A program made the translations under genes and the position numbers. From positions 62,001-126,000 of the forward strand of contig JAIOKI010000007.1 in NCBI GenBank assembly GCA_028335825.1: 64,000 bases of DNA, read 5' to 3'. A model generated the notes under the pieces. That model was not told where the DNA came from. It saw only the letters and a program-made list of their open reading frames with translations, and did no database searches. This document shows positions 43,809-53,960 of the stretch, one piece after another. How positions within the stretch are numbered: position 1 is the stretch's first letter; each line of letters begins with the position of its first letter. Source of the stretch: Nosema muscidifuracis. Lineage: Eukaryota > Microsporidia > Nosematidae.

Positions 43809-44268
43809 AATTTATAAATTAAATATCATTCTGTATTTCTTAAATATAATTGGTTATATTATATGACTCATTGTTTTATATATATTTTCTTATTTACTTA
43901 TCATTCTTTTTATAAATTAATATAATTTATTTTTGAAAAATTAATTTAATATAATAAATAATTTTTAATATAACAAAATTTACTTCTAAAACTGATAAAT
44001 TTTTAGAGTCATTTTTACAAATTTTAAAACTATTCTATTTATTTCATAATCAAGTAAAATACTCTTCTAATATTATTTATGTATATACCCTCTTCTAACT
44101 TCATTTAAGACAAATACTCTTCTAATTTCATTTAAGTATACTCTCTTATAATTTTATAATCAATAAATACTCTCTTCTAATTTTATAATCAAATACCCTC
44201 TTCAATATTATTTAAATATACCCTCTTCTAATATTATTTATGTATATATTATACCCCTATCATTTTTT
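43809..44268. other. Spacer with tandem repeats that end at the GPI8 start
   Basis: From 43809 to about 44040 nothing is seen. The rest is the repeat listed next. Confidence 0.5.
44060..44248. repeat. Degenerate 30-base tandem repeat carrying a CCCTCTT core
   Basis: About six units like ATACCCTCTTCTAATATTAT recur with variation immediately upstream of GPI8, whose own CCCC tract is at 44254-44257. Several units thus contain a copy of the start-site-like C tract. Confidence 0.8.
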
Positions 44269-45024
44269 ATGTATATATTTATTCTACCTTATTTATTTAC
44301 TAAATCTTATACTATCTTACTAAACTCATCCCAAGGATATTTAAATTACAGACACATGACAGATATTTATATAATATACACAATTTTACTTAAATATAAC
44401 AAGAACCCTCTTGTAATAAACTACTTCACTGAAGATATAATACAAGATAAAAGAAATATTCATCCTTCATATGTTTATTTAGATAACAATACTAAAATAT
44501 CGTATACTAAATTAAAATCAAAAGGATACTCACCTAATGACTTCTTAAATGGTTTAAGATGTAATATCCCTGAATTAATGTATATTTCTAAGGATGATAA
44601 TGTACTTGTTTATTTAACAGGACATGGATGTGAAGGAGTCTTTAAGTTTTTTGATAAAGAATGGCTTACTAAAGAAGATCTTATGTATAATATTAAGAAA
44701 TTATGTCAGAGAGTTAATAAAGTACTCCTAATTGTTGATACTTGTAAAGCAGAAAGTATGGTTGATAGAGATATTGATAATTTGTATGTAGTTAGTACTA
44801 GTGCTAATAATGAACCTTCACTTAGTTTTGGATCTAATGATTCACTAGGAGTTACTACTGTAGATAATTTTGCTTATTATTTTTATAAGGTAATAAGTTC
44901 AGAAGATGTAGAAGAATTAAGTTTGAATGATTTATTTAATAAGGTTAATGAATATGATCTAAAATCTACTATGACTTATTCTGATAAGGAAGAATTTAAA
45001 TTTAAAGATTTCTTTATTAATTAA
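44269..45024 (+). CDS. GPI8: GPI-anchor transamidase catalytic subunit
   Basis: A 251-residue C13-type cysteine protease. Gpi8 cleaves the C-terminal signal of proteins in the ER lumen and joins them to a preassembled GPI anchor. Evidence: the hydrophobic start (MYIFILPYLF) acting as a signal, the NYRHMTDIYIIY stretch (26-37) typical of the family, the catalytic His in YLTGHG (H119) and the catalytic Cys in IVDTCKAESM (C159). The start has CCCC at 44254-44257. The usual C-terminal membrane segment of yeast Gpi8 is absent, as in animals' shorter relatives, so it depends on partners. Another GPI gene, GPI18, lies 3 kb downstream. Confidence 0.92.
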   Translation: MYIFILPYLFTKSYTILLNSSQGYLNYRHMTDIYIIYTILLKYNKNPLVINYFTEDIIQDKRNIHPSYVYLDNNTKISYTKLKSKGYSPNDFLNGLRCNIPELMYISKDDNVLVYLTGHGCEGVFKFFDKEWLTKEDLMYNIKKLCQRVNKVLLIVDTCKAESMVDRDIDNLYVVSTSANNEPSLSFGSNDSLGVTTVDNFAYYFYKVISSEDVEELSLNDLFNKVNEYDLKSTMTYSDKEEFKFKDFFIN

Positions 45025-45419
45025 AAAATAATATATTTAAAGAAATATCTTTCTTATGTTACAAAGAAAAAAGTTTATAATATTTCATGATATAATAGGA
45101 TACCATCTTAATATTATATTAAAATACCTTAAAAGATAATAGGAAATATTAATAATGCTCTATTTATCAATAAATTTTAAGATTATATTAATAATTCTCT
45201 ATTATATCAATAAATATTAATATTATATTAATAATGCTCTATTATATCAATAAATTTTAATATTACATTAATAATGCTTTATTATATCAATAAATTTTAG
45301 ATCACATTAATAATGCTTTATTTATCAATAAATTTTAATATTATATTAATAATACTTTATTATATCCACAATTTTAAGCTTATATAAAAATCATAAAAAT
45401 TTGATTTTTTCTCCCTCAA
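45025..45419. repeat. Tandem repeat with AATAATGCTCTATTATATCA-type units
   Basis: Between about 45130 and 45370 a 36-base AT-rich unit occurs about five or six times with small changes. It lies just upstream of the SNARE gene. Confidence 0.8.
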
Positions 45420-45920
45420 ATGTTCGATCCTGAATATTTTAAAAATCTTCTCAACGAAACTGCTGACTACATCCAAAATAAAAATAAATACTCTGATATA
45501 GAAGACATTGATGCTAAGATAGAGAGTAACAAACTAGCTCTACAGATAATATCAGAAGATATAGAAGATCCCGACATTAAATCTAAAGTTTTACACAGAC
45601 TTAATAATTTATATGAAACATACGAAGATATAGAAATTAAACAGAGATCTGTAAATACTAATCAATTTACAGATGTAGAAGAGGACATTCTTAAAAGTAC
45701 ACAGATTCTTAGAAAAAAAGCTAGTAGATTGTATGATGGATTATTATTTGATAAGAATATTTTAGAAAGTGTGTCTAATAAAATGAATAAGAATATTACA
45801 GATACTACAGAAAATATAAAAAAGATTAATAGGGATAGTAATAAGGTAAGTATATTTTCTTTACTAATATTTAGTATATCTCTATTTTTATGTGTATATT
45901 TCTTAATAAGGTTTATTTAA
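45420..45920 (+). CDS. Use1-like SNARE
   Basis: A 166-residue protein; CCC is four bases upstream. The C-terminal end has a membrane segment (about 144-164), so it is tail-anchored. Preceding it is a heptad-type helix (ILKSTQILRKKASRLYDGLL and DKNILESVSNKMNKNITDTT, about 90-128) that matches the Use1/Slt1 class of Q-SNAREs, which mediate Golgi-to-ER retrograde fusion. The central layer residue aligns with the D in FDKN, as in Use1. The N-terminal 85 residues are helical. Identification is by pattern, so other SNARE subfamilies remain possible. Confidence 0.6.
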   Translation: MFDPEYFKNLLNETADYIQNKNKYSDIEDIDAKIESNKLALQIISEDIEDPDIKSKVLHRLNNLYETYEDIEIKQRSVNTNQFTDVEEDILKSTQILRKKASRLYDGLLFDKNILESVSNKMNKNITDTTENIKKINRDSNKVSIFSLLIFSISLFLCVYFLIRFI

Positions 45921-45939
45921 TTAAATTTTTAGCATAAAT

Positions 45940-46085
45940 TATATTTAAATTAGTAGGTTATATGTTAATAGGTTAGGTTAGGTAGGTTATAGTTTAGTAG
46001 ATTATAAATTAGTAGATTATAAGTTAGTAGGTCATAAGTTAGTAGGTTATAGTTTAGTAGATTATAATTTAGTAGATCATATTTA
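45940..46085. repeat. Short tandem repeat of GTAGRTTATAAKTTA-type units
   Basis: About eight units of 15-16 bases with variation, including a GGTTAGGTTAGGTAGG start. It lies between convergent genes. Confidence 0.8.
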
Positions 46086-46187
46086 AATGAAGGATATTTT
46101 ATCATTTGATAATATTTTTTAATTTATTAATATTTTTCATTTTATAATATCTAAAAATAATAGAAATATTTCATAAATACCTTCTAT

Positions 46188-46631
46188 TTATAAAATATTT
46201 AATTTATTATTCTTCTCTAATAAAAATATTTCTCTTCCTGTCATTCCTTCTTTCTTATTCCTTATCTTTATATGACTAACCTTATATTCATTAAATTGTT
46301 CTTCTGTAATCTTCTCTATATTTTTATTATATTCTATCACTGAAGTAAATTCATCAATTTTATCAAGATTCAATTCATCTTTCTTTATACATTCATATAA
46401 TAATTGGTAGATCATAAATTTATTCTTGTATTTATCTAAGATATCTAGAGATAATTCAATGTTTATATTGGGATAAGATGAAGGATAATCTTTATTTATA
46501 ATAAATTCATAATATTTATTTTTAAAGAGTATCTGATATGTTTTTGTATCTTCATATGTGTATATTGATAAAGTATCTTTAAAAATATTTTTTAATACTT
46601 TATCTTCAATTTGGTTAGTAAAATTATGCAT
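46188..46631 (-). CDS. RWD-domain protein, Gir2/RWDD1-like
   Basis: A 147-residue protein; the ATG directly follows CCC (46632-46634). Residues 1-100 fit an RWD domain, with the diagnostic YPSSYPNINIELS (about 49-61). The C-terminal part (EEQFNEYKVSH..., then GMTGREIFLLEKN, about 114-141) matches the DFRP2 block that Gir2/RWDD1 uses to bind the Drg2/Rbg2 GTPase (usually ...LTGRQLFE). Gir2 also contacts the Gcn2/Gcn1 translation-stress pathway via RWD. Known members are longer (about 240-265 residues). The other DFRP, Tma46, is at 37.5 kb. Confidence 0.6.
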   Translation of the reverse strand: MHNFTNQIEDKVLKNIFKDTLSIYTYEDTKTYQILFKNKYYEFIINKDYPSSYPNINIELSLDILDKYKNKFMIYQLLYECIKKDELNLDKIDEFTSVIEYNKNIEKITEEQFNEYKVSHIKIRNKKEGMTGREIFLLEKNNKLNIL

Positions 46632-47038
46632 GGGATAAAAAAATAGAATCTTAATTTTAGAAATATTTATAACTTAATCTAAGAGAAATAATTATTGATA
46701 ATAAAATTAAAGATAGTGAATTACTTTATAAAAACAAAAATCAAATATTATTAATAAAGAATGGAGTAGTACTTATCTTATTAATAAAGAATGGAGTAGT
46801 ACTTATCTTATTTATAAATATTAAAAATACTTGAAATAATTCAGAAAGTTTATTCTGACACTTGTATATCTCAAAAAAAGGTAATCATTTAAAAAATATA
46901 ACAATTTAATCTGAAAGACTAAAACAAAATAAATCATTTCAAATATCTTTAAAATTTCCTTTATAAATATTTTTAATTAATTTTATTACAAACCATAATA
47001 TTATTTATTATTAAATAATTTTTTATGTAAACAAACAA
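46632..47038. other. Spacer with a perfect 30-base duplication
   Basis: Includes the duplication at 46748-46807 listed separately; otherwise plain. Confidence 0.5.
46748..46807. repeat. Exact tandem duplication of 30 bases
   Basis: The 30-base unit containing AAAGAATGGAGTAGTACTTA occurs twice, head to tail, with no difference, indicating a very recent event or a collapsed/expanded assembly. Confidence 0.95.
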
Positions 47039-47638
47039 ATGGATATTTTAGAAATACTCAAAGACTTCTACTTAACTCAAAGATATTCTATGGAAAAAGA
47101 TCTAAATTTTCTTATGGGATCAATTACAATATCTCTAATTCTTTTCTTCTACAGCAAAAAGAGCACATTCTTTTCACTTTTTCCTTTAGTATGTCTTATT
47201 TTAAGATATGTTGAACTTTTTTATACAAACTCTATTATTATAAAATACTTGGTAAGTTCTCCTATCAGATTTATGATATCTTCATATATTCTTACTTATA
47301 TTCTTATATATCTTACTACTATTTTCTTAATGATATGTACTGGATTATTTATACTTAATTTTTCTGATGAATATTCTGAATATTTTAATATATCTGTTTA
47401 TAACTGGATATTAGTAATAATAGTAGGAATCTTATTTTTCTATATAAAGAAATTACAAGGAGCAATTTCAATAGTAATTGCTTCTGTTTATTCTTCATTA
47501 TTCTTATTAAATGGTCTAGAAATATTAACTAATGAAAAATTTGGTATGGTTGAACTTAAATTACAAGCATTTGTATTAACAATTTGCATGTCATTGATTT
47601 CTTTAGTTATACAAAGGAAGATTCATAAGAAGAAATAA
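47039..47638 (+). CDS. Multi-pass membrane protein
   Basis: A 199-residue protein with six predicted hydrophobic segments (about 25-40, 44-60, 76-92, 93-110, 122-138, 141-160, with another near 175-192). It ends with a basic tail (QRKIHKKK). The odd spacing makes the exact number uncertain. No family motif was recognised. It has no CCC tract at the start; the ATG context is ACAAACAAATGG. Confidence 0.65.
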   Translation: MDILEILKDFYLTQRYSMEKDLNFLMGSITISLILFFYSKKSTFFSLFPLVCLILRYVELFYTNSIIIKYLVSSPIRFMISSYILTYILIYLTTIFLMICTGLFILNFSDEYSEYFNISVYNWILVIIVGILFFYIKKLQGAISIVIASVYSSLFLLNGLEILTNEKFGMVELKLQAFVLTICMSLISLVIQRKIHKKK

Positions 47639-47958
47639 ATAGAACTTTTAAAAAAATAATATAATAATTTTTATAATGGAATAGAATATTTAATTATTAT
47701 ATTATATTATATTAATTTATATAATAATTTTAATTTAAATTTATATAATGGAATAGAATATTTAATTATTATATTATATTAATTTATTTATATAATAAAT
47801 ACTATGTAATAGAATATTTAATTATTAATATATATTAATTTAAATTTATATAATAAATACTATATAATAGAATATTTAATTATTAAGTATATATTAATTT
47901 TAATTAACATACTAAAATATTATATAATAATTAAAAATATAATTTAATTTATTATCTA
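47639..47958. repeat. Tandem repeat with about 62-base units
   Basis: Units containing GGAATAGAATATTTAATTAT recur about four times between 47675 and 47930. It lies in the 3' space between two convergent genes. Confidence 0.8.
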
Positions 47959-49062
47959 CTAAGCTGGTGGATAAAAACTACCATAAAGTATAGAATAAGC
48001 CACACTAAATGCTAAATAAAATCTAAAATATATTTCATTAACTTTGTTCTTCTTATTAATATATAAATATCCCATACACATATAAATAACAGGATTATAA
48101 CTTATAAATCTAAAATACATATTAAGATGTAAAAATAATACAGAAATAAAAGTTTGTACACTTAATAAATTACACATTTTTTTGATAATATTCTTATTCT
48201 TACAATTTATTGTATATCCAGTATAAAGAATAATAAATGTAAATAATATAAAAGGTAAGCCTATAAATAAATTAGGTAAATTATTAAGAGTATAAAATTT
48301 TAAAATTCCTTGGTCCCAATATTTCTTCTGAATATACGAATATGGTACAAATATCTTAATAAATAATCTATTGGATAAATATTTATCTAAAGATTGAATT
48401 GAAGTTTTATGTATACTTTTTACAGTGTATTTAAATATCTTGGATAAACTATAAATCTGGAATATTGATATAGGTAAACAAACTATACATAAATTAATTA
48501 AAAAAAATATTAATTTACCAGTAAATAAAAAATATATAAAAAGTATTCCATTTGATCTACATAGACATGATAAAGAAATTATAAAGGATGATCTAATCAT
48601 ATTTTTATGAATAATTTCATATATAAATATTAAAAATATAAGCATAAATAAAGATTCTGTATAAAATGAATTTAGAATTATTGAACAAGGATTGTACATA
48701 AAAAAATACAAAGCCATTTTTGAAACATTAGAATCAAAAAAAAATAATGATAAGTTATAAAGCAATATACTATTAATAGATGATATTATTAAATTAATTA
48801 ATATTTCTGATAAATAAAAGGGTATTCCTGGCATTAATATTTTTGTAATAATTGGTAAAAGAGGGAAGAAAGCTAGCTGATGTTCAGAAGTATAACCTTT
48901 TTGTAAAATGTTATCAAAAAATACACTATCCCATTTGTTTAAGGAAAATGATGAAGATTTATCAAAATGTGGGAATAAATAGTGGAAGATTATAGATAAT
49001 GATAAGTAAAACAGTCTTATGGTAGTAGATTTGTAAAATATTTCTAAATTTGATAATTTCAT
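47959..49062 (-). CDS. GPI18: GPI mannosyltransferase 2 (PIG-V family)
   Basis: A 367-residue multi-pass ER membrane protein that adds the second mannose to the GPI precursor from dolichol-phosphate-mannose. Diagnostic motifs: KWDSVFFDNILQKGYTSEH (early luminal loop, with the catalytic WD), QLAFFPLLPI, NPCSIILNSFYTESLF and SCLCRSNG. At least eight hydrophobic segments follow. The start is put at the ATG at 49062 because the CCCCC tract at 49065-49069 would lie inside the protein if the upstream TTG at 49080 were used. The family is about 430-490 residues; this one is shortened. GPI8 is 3 kb away. Confidence 0.88.
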   Translation of the reverse strand: MKLSNLEIFYKSTTIRLFYLSLSIIFHYLFPHFDKSSSFSLNKWDSVFFDNILQKGYTSEHQLAFFPLLPIITKILMPGIPFYLSEILINLIISSINSILLYNLSLFFFDSNVSKMALYFFMYNPCSIILNSFYTESLFMLIFLIFIYEIIHKNMIRSSFIISLSCLCRSNGILFIYFLFTGKLIFFLINLCIVCLPISIFQIYSLSKIFKYTVKSIHKTSIQSLDKYLSNRLFIKIFVPYSYIQKKYWDQGILKFYTLNNLPNLFIGLPFILFTFIILYTGYTINCKNKNIIKKMCNLLSVQTFISVLFLHLNMYFRFISYNPVIYMCMGYLYINKKNKVNEIYFRFYLAFSVAYSILYGSFYPPA

Positions 49063-49064
49063 AT

Positions 49065-49069
49065 GGGGG
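49065..49069 (-). promoter_or_regulatory. CCCCC start-site motif for GPI18
   Basis: Minus-strand C tract two bases upstream of the ATG at 49062. It sets the start and argues against the longer frame. Confidence 0.7.
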
Positions 49070-49089
49070 TAAATAAACAAACTAATTTA

Positions 49090-49335
49090 TTTGAAAAATT
49101 TTAAAATAGATAACTATCTTGTAAAGTATTTCATAATATAAAAGGTTATTAATTTATATGAGAAATATCTATCTTGTAAACTAAACCATAATATAAAAGG
49201 TTATTATTTTATTTGAAAAATATATTGTGTCTTGTAAAGTATTTCATAACTTAAAAGGTTATTAATTTATTTAAGAAATATGTGTCTTGTAAAGTACTTC
49301 ATAACTTAAAAGGTTATTGTTTTATATGAAAATTT
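49090..49335. repeat. Tandem repeat with about 58-base units upstream of GPI18
   Basis: Four units, each with CTTGTAAAGTATTTCATAA and ending AAAAGGTTATT. Confidence 0.85.
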
Positions 49336-50215
49336 TGAAAATAAATAACTATCTTGTGATTTTGAAATATACTATAATAATTTTTTAAATGACTGAATAT
49401 TTCTATAATTAAATAAAATTAAATATGCTTAGTCTTTCAAACATATAAAGAAATTCATAAAATTGCATAATTTTATCGATATACATTTTTAAGATTGTAA
49501 TTATTGTTAAAAAATTAATAAAATTTCAAAATTTTATCGATATACATTTTTAAGATACATTCTGAGTAATAAAAAAATTTTTTGTTGAAACACAATGACG
49601 TCATTCTTTTCTATTACATACTTAACACTCAGAAAATTTTATAATAAGATTTTTTCGAAGAACAAAAAAAATTTGATTGATCAATGTCAGATATTGACTC
49701 AATACACGTCTTACAGCCGAGTATTATAAAAGATTATTACTGTATAAAAACATATCTTTATAATACTATAATTTTCAAGATAAAATAAAGGTCGTTATGA
49801 AATTAAAATAAAAAAATGTTTGGAAGATTTTACTTCTTGGATTTAGCTTAACATTCTCACAAATAAGATATAAAAGTAGATGAATCAAAGAGATGATTAA
49901 ATTAATAATTGCATTATAAAAATTCTTTAATTTAAAACATTTAATATATAAAAAGTTATTACTTATCTTTAGCAACTCAGAGGGTGTCATTATAATATAA
50001 AAATAGCTAAATTGTTACAAATAAAAATATAAAATGAGTAAATTTTTTCATAAGACAAAGACATATTTAAAAGTAAAAAACTGAACTTTAAAATTTTTTT
50101 TTTAATATTTATTTTTTAATAAATGATTCAATTAAAAGTAATAAATTAATTTTTTATTAAAAAAACGTTTTTAATTAAAATAAAAATTAATAAATATCAT
50201 TTTTAAATTAAACCC
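49336..50215. other. Spacer with a short duplication
   Basis: The stretch TTTTATCGATATACATTTTT occurs twice, near 49470 and 49532. A 71-codon minus-strand frame at 49775-49990 lacks supporting signals. CCC at 50213-50215 immediately precedes the next ATG. Confidence 0.5.
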
Positions 50216-51721
50216 ATGATATTTCTATTCTTTCTTCTACGATCATACACAGTTGATACTTCATTAATGAAATATGCAGATGATTTAGTAGATCATGTAT
50301 TTAAGATGAATGATGACAAGAAATATTTCACTTTTAATATTAAAAAAACAGGTATACACTCAATACTTATAGACGAAGACTATATTACAATACGAATATC
50401 TTCACCTAAATTTTTTCACGAAATGGAACTAATACGATCAACTGATAGAAATACAAGTATAAAAGAAATAATGAACATTCTTACAAAATATAAAACAGAT
50501 GATGATATTTTATGTATCACACATATAGGAGGAAATCTATTTACATTAGATGATCTTGTTAATATATTTAAACGTTCTTACAAACAAGTTATAACTAATT
50601 ATTCTCTATTCGATGGACCATCTACATTTTATGAAGAATCTCAAGTTGGGTACTACGAATTTGACAACATACTGTACTTCCATTTTAATACAATAAAATC
50701 TAAAAAACATTACGGCTACCAATGGAATTCTTCTGAAACAGAATTCTTTAATCAAGCTGTTATAAATTTTTTAATAAACGATCCAAGATGTAGTATCAAA
50801 TCTGAAAATATTCTTAAAAATGTTATTAGCCGAGTTCCTATTTATAAGTTTATATTCAGATATCTTAACAGAAATAAGAATGAATTATACAACGTAGATT
50901 GGTTAATTAAAGATTTAACTGATAATTATGGAATAACTTTTAATCAAAATGGGACTGTAAATATGGAAATGATTGGGACTGATAATCTAGAAAAAGATAG
51001 ATTTTTACATTCCATGGCAATTGCATTGTTTGAATTTCTTAAATTTTTTAAGTCGAATATTATTAAAAAAGATACAAGAGAAGACGGTTCTATTGCTTTA
51101 TTATTTTTTACTTTAGAAAATGATCAACAAGCTTACGAAATATTTTTGTACAATTTATTAGTCGATTAAACAAATGGAAAAACCAAATTGATACTTTTTG
51201 TTTTGTACCTAATGAAAGTTCTTGATTATAAAGAAATATCTGAGGTATACACAACAAATTTTTTTAAAAACTATAAATGTATAACTTCTTATGATGAAGT
51301 ACCCAAAAAAGGTCTATTATATGATCTTATACAAAAAATTAAAAAAACTCGATATCTTAAATTTTCTCCATTACGAATAGTTTTTATGATATTAACTATT
51401 GGCAGAATAGATAAAGAGATAAAACGATCAAGGAATTTTGAAAATAGTTCAGAAAATTTATTTAATTTTTTGGATGTTTTTGTTACAGATAACGAAGATA
51501 AAGAAATTTATCGAAAGAATTGTATTAGATTGTTCATGGAATTTTTTGATGATTTTAGTGTTCTTACTGATGTTCGAGATATTCTTATACATGGCACTTT
51601 ATTCATTATCAATAACAATATTTTACTGAAGGATGATTTGAAATTTGTATCTCATTCGTATAAAACAAATTTGACGGATAAAGATAAAGAAAATGCGATA
51701 GTAAGATTTAATTTAAAATAA
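50216..51721 (+). pseudogene. Secreted protein gene with one in-frame stop
   Basis: CCC immediately precedes the ATG at 50216. A signal peptide (MIFLFFLLRSYTVD) is followed by 317 residues to a TAA at 51167-51169. The same frame then stays open to 51721, adding about 180 residues, for a total of about 500. The continued open frame argues that this was one gene, disrupted by a single stop (or an error, or read through). The protein is Lys/Asp/Asn-rich and mostly helical, with no membrane segment visible. It has a weak resemblance to the 562-residue secreted protein at 12.0-13.7 kb. Function is unknown. It is followed directly by a LINE remnant. Confidence 0.65.
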
Positions 51722-51829
51722 ATATTTTTAATTTTTTATTTGATAAATTGTATTTTTAATAGAAAAGAAGGATTACTTTTAATTAAATAAGGAAATGAAA
51801 TTGTAAAAACGATACTTATCTTAAATAGA
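51722..51829. other. Short spacer
   Basis: Nothing recognisable was seen. Confidence 0.4.
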
Positions 51830-53960
51830 CGAATTAGAACTTAATATTTACAAAGATTTACTTCATAAAGAAGTTTTAGTACTAAAGACTATCAGCTCAG
51901 AAGCTTTACTGGACGCCATCAGAAAAAATGTGAAAGATAACGAACTCGACTGACCAAGAAAGTCTATAGAATATTTTTTAGCATATGAAAACAGATGCCT
52001 AGAGAAGGATCTTTTAGCTCTATTTCAAAAAAAAGACTAAAATTTTGTTATACCCTATTAATAAGAAAGTAAAAAAACTACTAGATGAAACTGTAAATTT
52101 TTCTAGTTCTAGAGAATTTAATAGATGAAGATGCACTATAAAATCAAGACACTAAATGAAATATTTAAGGTATTATCACTAAATAAACATCAATACAATG
52201 AAGAGTAAAAAGATATTTGAGGAGAAGTTAGAGAGTATAAGCAAACTCTTATCGAAGAAACAGAAACAACAAAGAAAATCAGATATCTGAAATTATATTC
52301 AAACAAATCATTCGGTAATTTTTATCACATAATAAAATTGAGAATATGAAGAAATTGCAATAGTTCTATCTCCAGTTCAGTTCACTTATTAAAAAGTAAC
52401 TGAGAATAAGAATTAAAGCGACTGAAAAGTATATTGAAGAAATTAATAAAATTAAAATCCTTTTATCAGATATAGAAAGAAGTGAAAAAGCCTAAAAAAA
52501 TGAACCGATAGTAGAGAGACTCTTAATGGGAATAAAAAACTCATACTACTTTAATTAAAGGACAGAAAAAAATGATCTCATCTTTAAAAAAAATAAAAAA
52601 TTGAAATAACCCGATAAAAATTAGTGATGACTTCAAGGAAAACAAATTACTAAATTTAATCCAAAAAAATAAAAATAATTGAATAAAATGTAAGATGATG
52701 ACCTTAAGGAATATCTTATAAGTATAATCTCATCTAAAAGAACACCTACTTTTACTAACGAAAGAAACATTTATTAGTATAAGCAAACCCCCAAAAATCT
52801 AAAGAATATTTGATCAGAAAAGATCATTGTTTTTGTTCAAAAAAATGGTTATTTTTTATCGAATTTTTAAACAGACATTCTTAGTAAGAAACATAATAGT
52901 TCAATAAAAAATAGATTACCCAATCCTTAAAGACTCTTCAGAATAAGGAAAAGATTTTAGGCCTAAAAGTTTATCTTCAATCTCTATAAACTTACAAAAA
53001 AATGACAACTTTACTAATTCTATCATTAGTTGAAGGAACAAAATAACGGTATCTTATAAAAATAATGCTTTAAACTACATGATGAAAGTTAAGAAAGTCT
53101 TCAATTTAGTAAATCTTAATCCCCTTATTGATGCATTGAAAGTCTCACAATATACCCATAGATATCTAAATTGAGCATGGAATCACAAGAGAGCAATAAT
53201 ATCATGCTTAATAAAAGATACAAAAATTGATTATCCAATGAGATAGTTTTTCACCTTTCTTTTTGTCTCTTTCTAGTTATATTAAGTAAAAGATGTAATG
53301 AAACGGATAATAATCATTTGGACTCTTTCATTTACTATTTATTGATTATATGAGACTATCAACGAAGACTACTGCACTTTAAAAAAAATAATTAACCGAG
53401 ACCATAGATATTTTTAAAATGGTCGTATTAAAAATGAATAAAGATAAGTCTGTAAAGAAGTTACAAGATTTTTAATAAATAGAGAGTGCTATAATTAAAT
53501 TGGTGAATTAAAAGCGAAATTAAAATTTCTCAGTAGAAATACAAAATTTATTTTATAAGAGATAGAAAGAAGAATAGAAGTATTGTGTATGATAAAGTTA
53601 AATATTAGAAGCTTAATTAATAAAATTAATACACGTTTTAATTATTTACTATTATGTATAAATTTAATTATTGAACCTAACAATTATAAAGAGCTTAATA
53701 AATGAATACTAAATGTGATATAATGCTATAATACGATTATAATGAGACGTCTAAAGAAGATTAAGAATATTTATCTAACTATAGAGAAAACAAAAGAATC
53801 TAATAGAGATTAAAATTAAGTATAATAAGCCAAATATATTTTTATTAGATAAGATAAAGAAATACAAATAATAAGAGTGAGAACTTAAGAATAATTTTAG
53901 TAAAAACACAAGTATGATCTACTTGCTAATCATACTTAAATTCTTTTAATGTACAAAACG
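51830..53960 (+). mobile_element. Decayed LINE: reverse transcriptase part of the R2-like family
   Basis: Plus-strand reading in several frames gives, in order, an N-terminal charged region (KDLLHKEVLVLKTISSEAL), KDFRPKSLSSISINL (finger region before the reverse transcriptase core), NHKRAIISCLIKDT (an eroded IDxKKAFDSV region), FFTFLFVSF (an eroded SPLLFVL), VVLKMNKDKSVKKL (the GLxMNKDKSA thumb motif) and CMIKLNIRSLINKINTRF then CINLIIEPNNYKELN (post-RT domain). These match the microsporidian non-LTR element whose C-terminus survives at 10.8 and 29.4 kb. The catalytic aspartates are no longer readable and there are many stops, so it is an old, dead copy. Confidence 0.72.

Noticed and set aside
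45970-45995. TTAGG-like repeats as an interstitial telomere
   Set aside because: Only two or three imperfect units, grading into the local tandem repeat.
49775-49990. 71-codon minus-strand frame with hydrophobic middle
   Set aside because: The only C tract near it lies inside the frame, downstream of the ATG; no other support.
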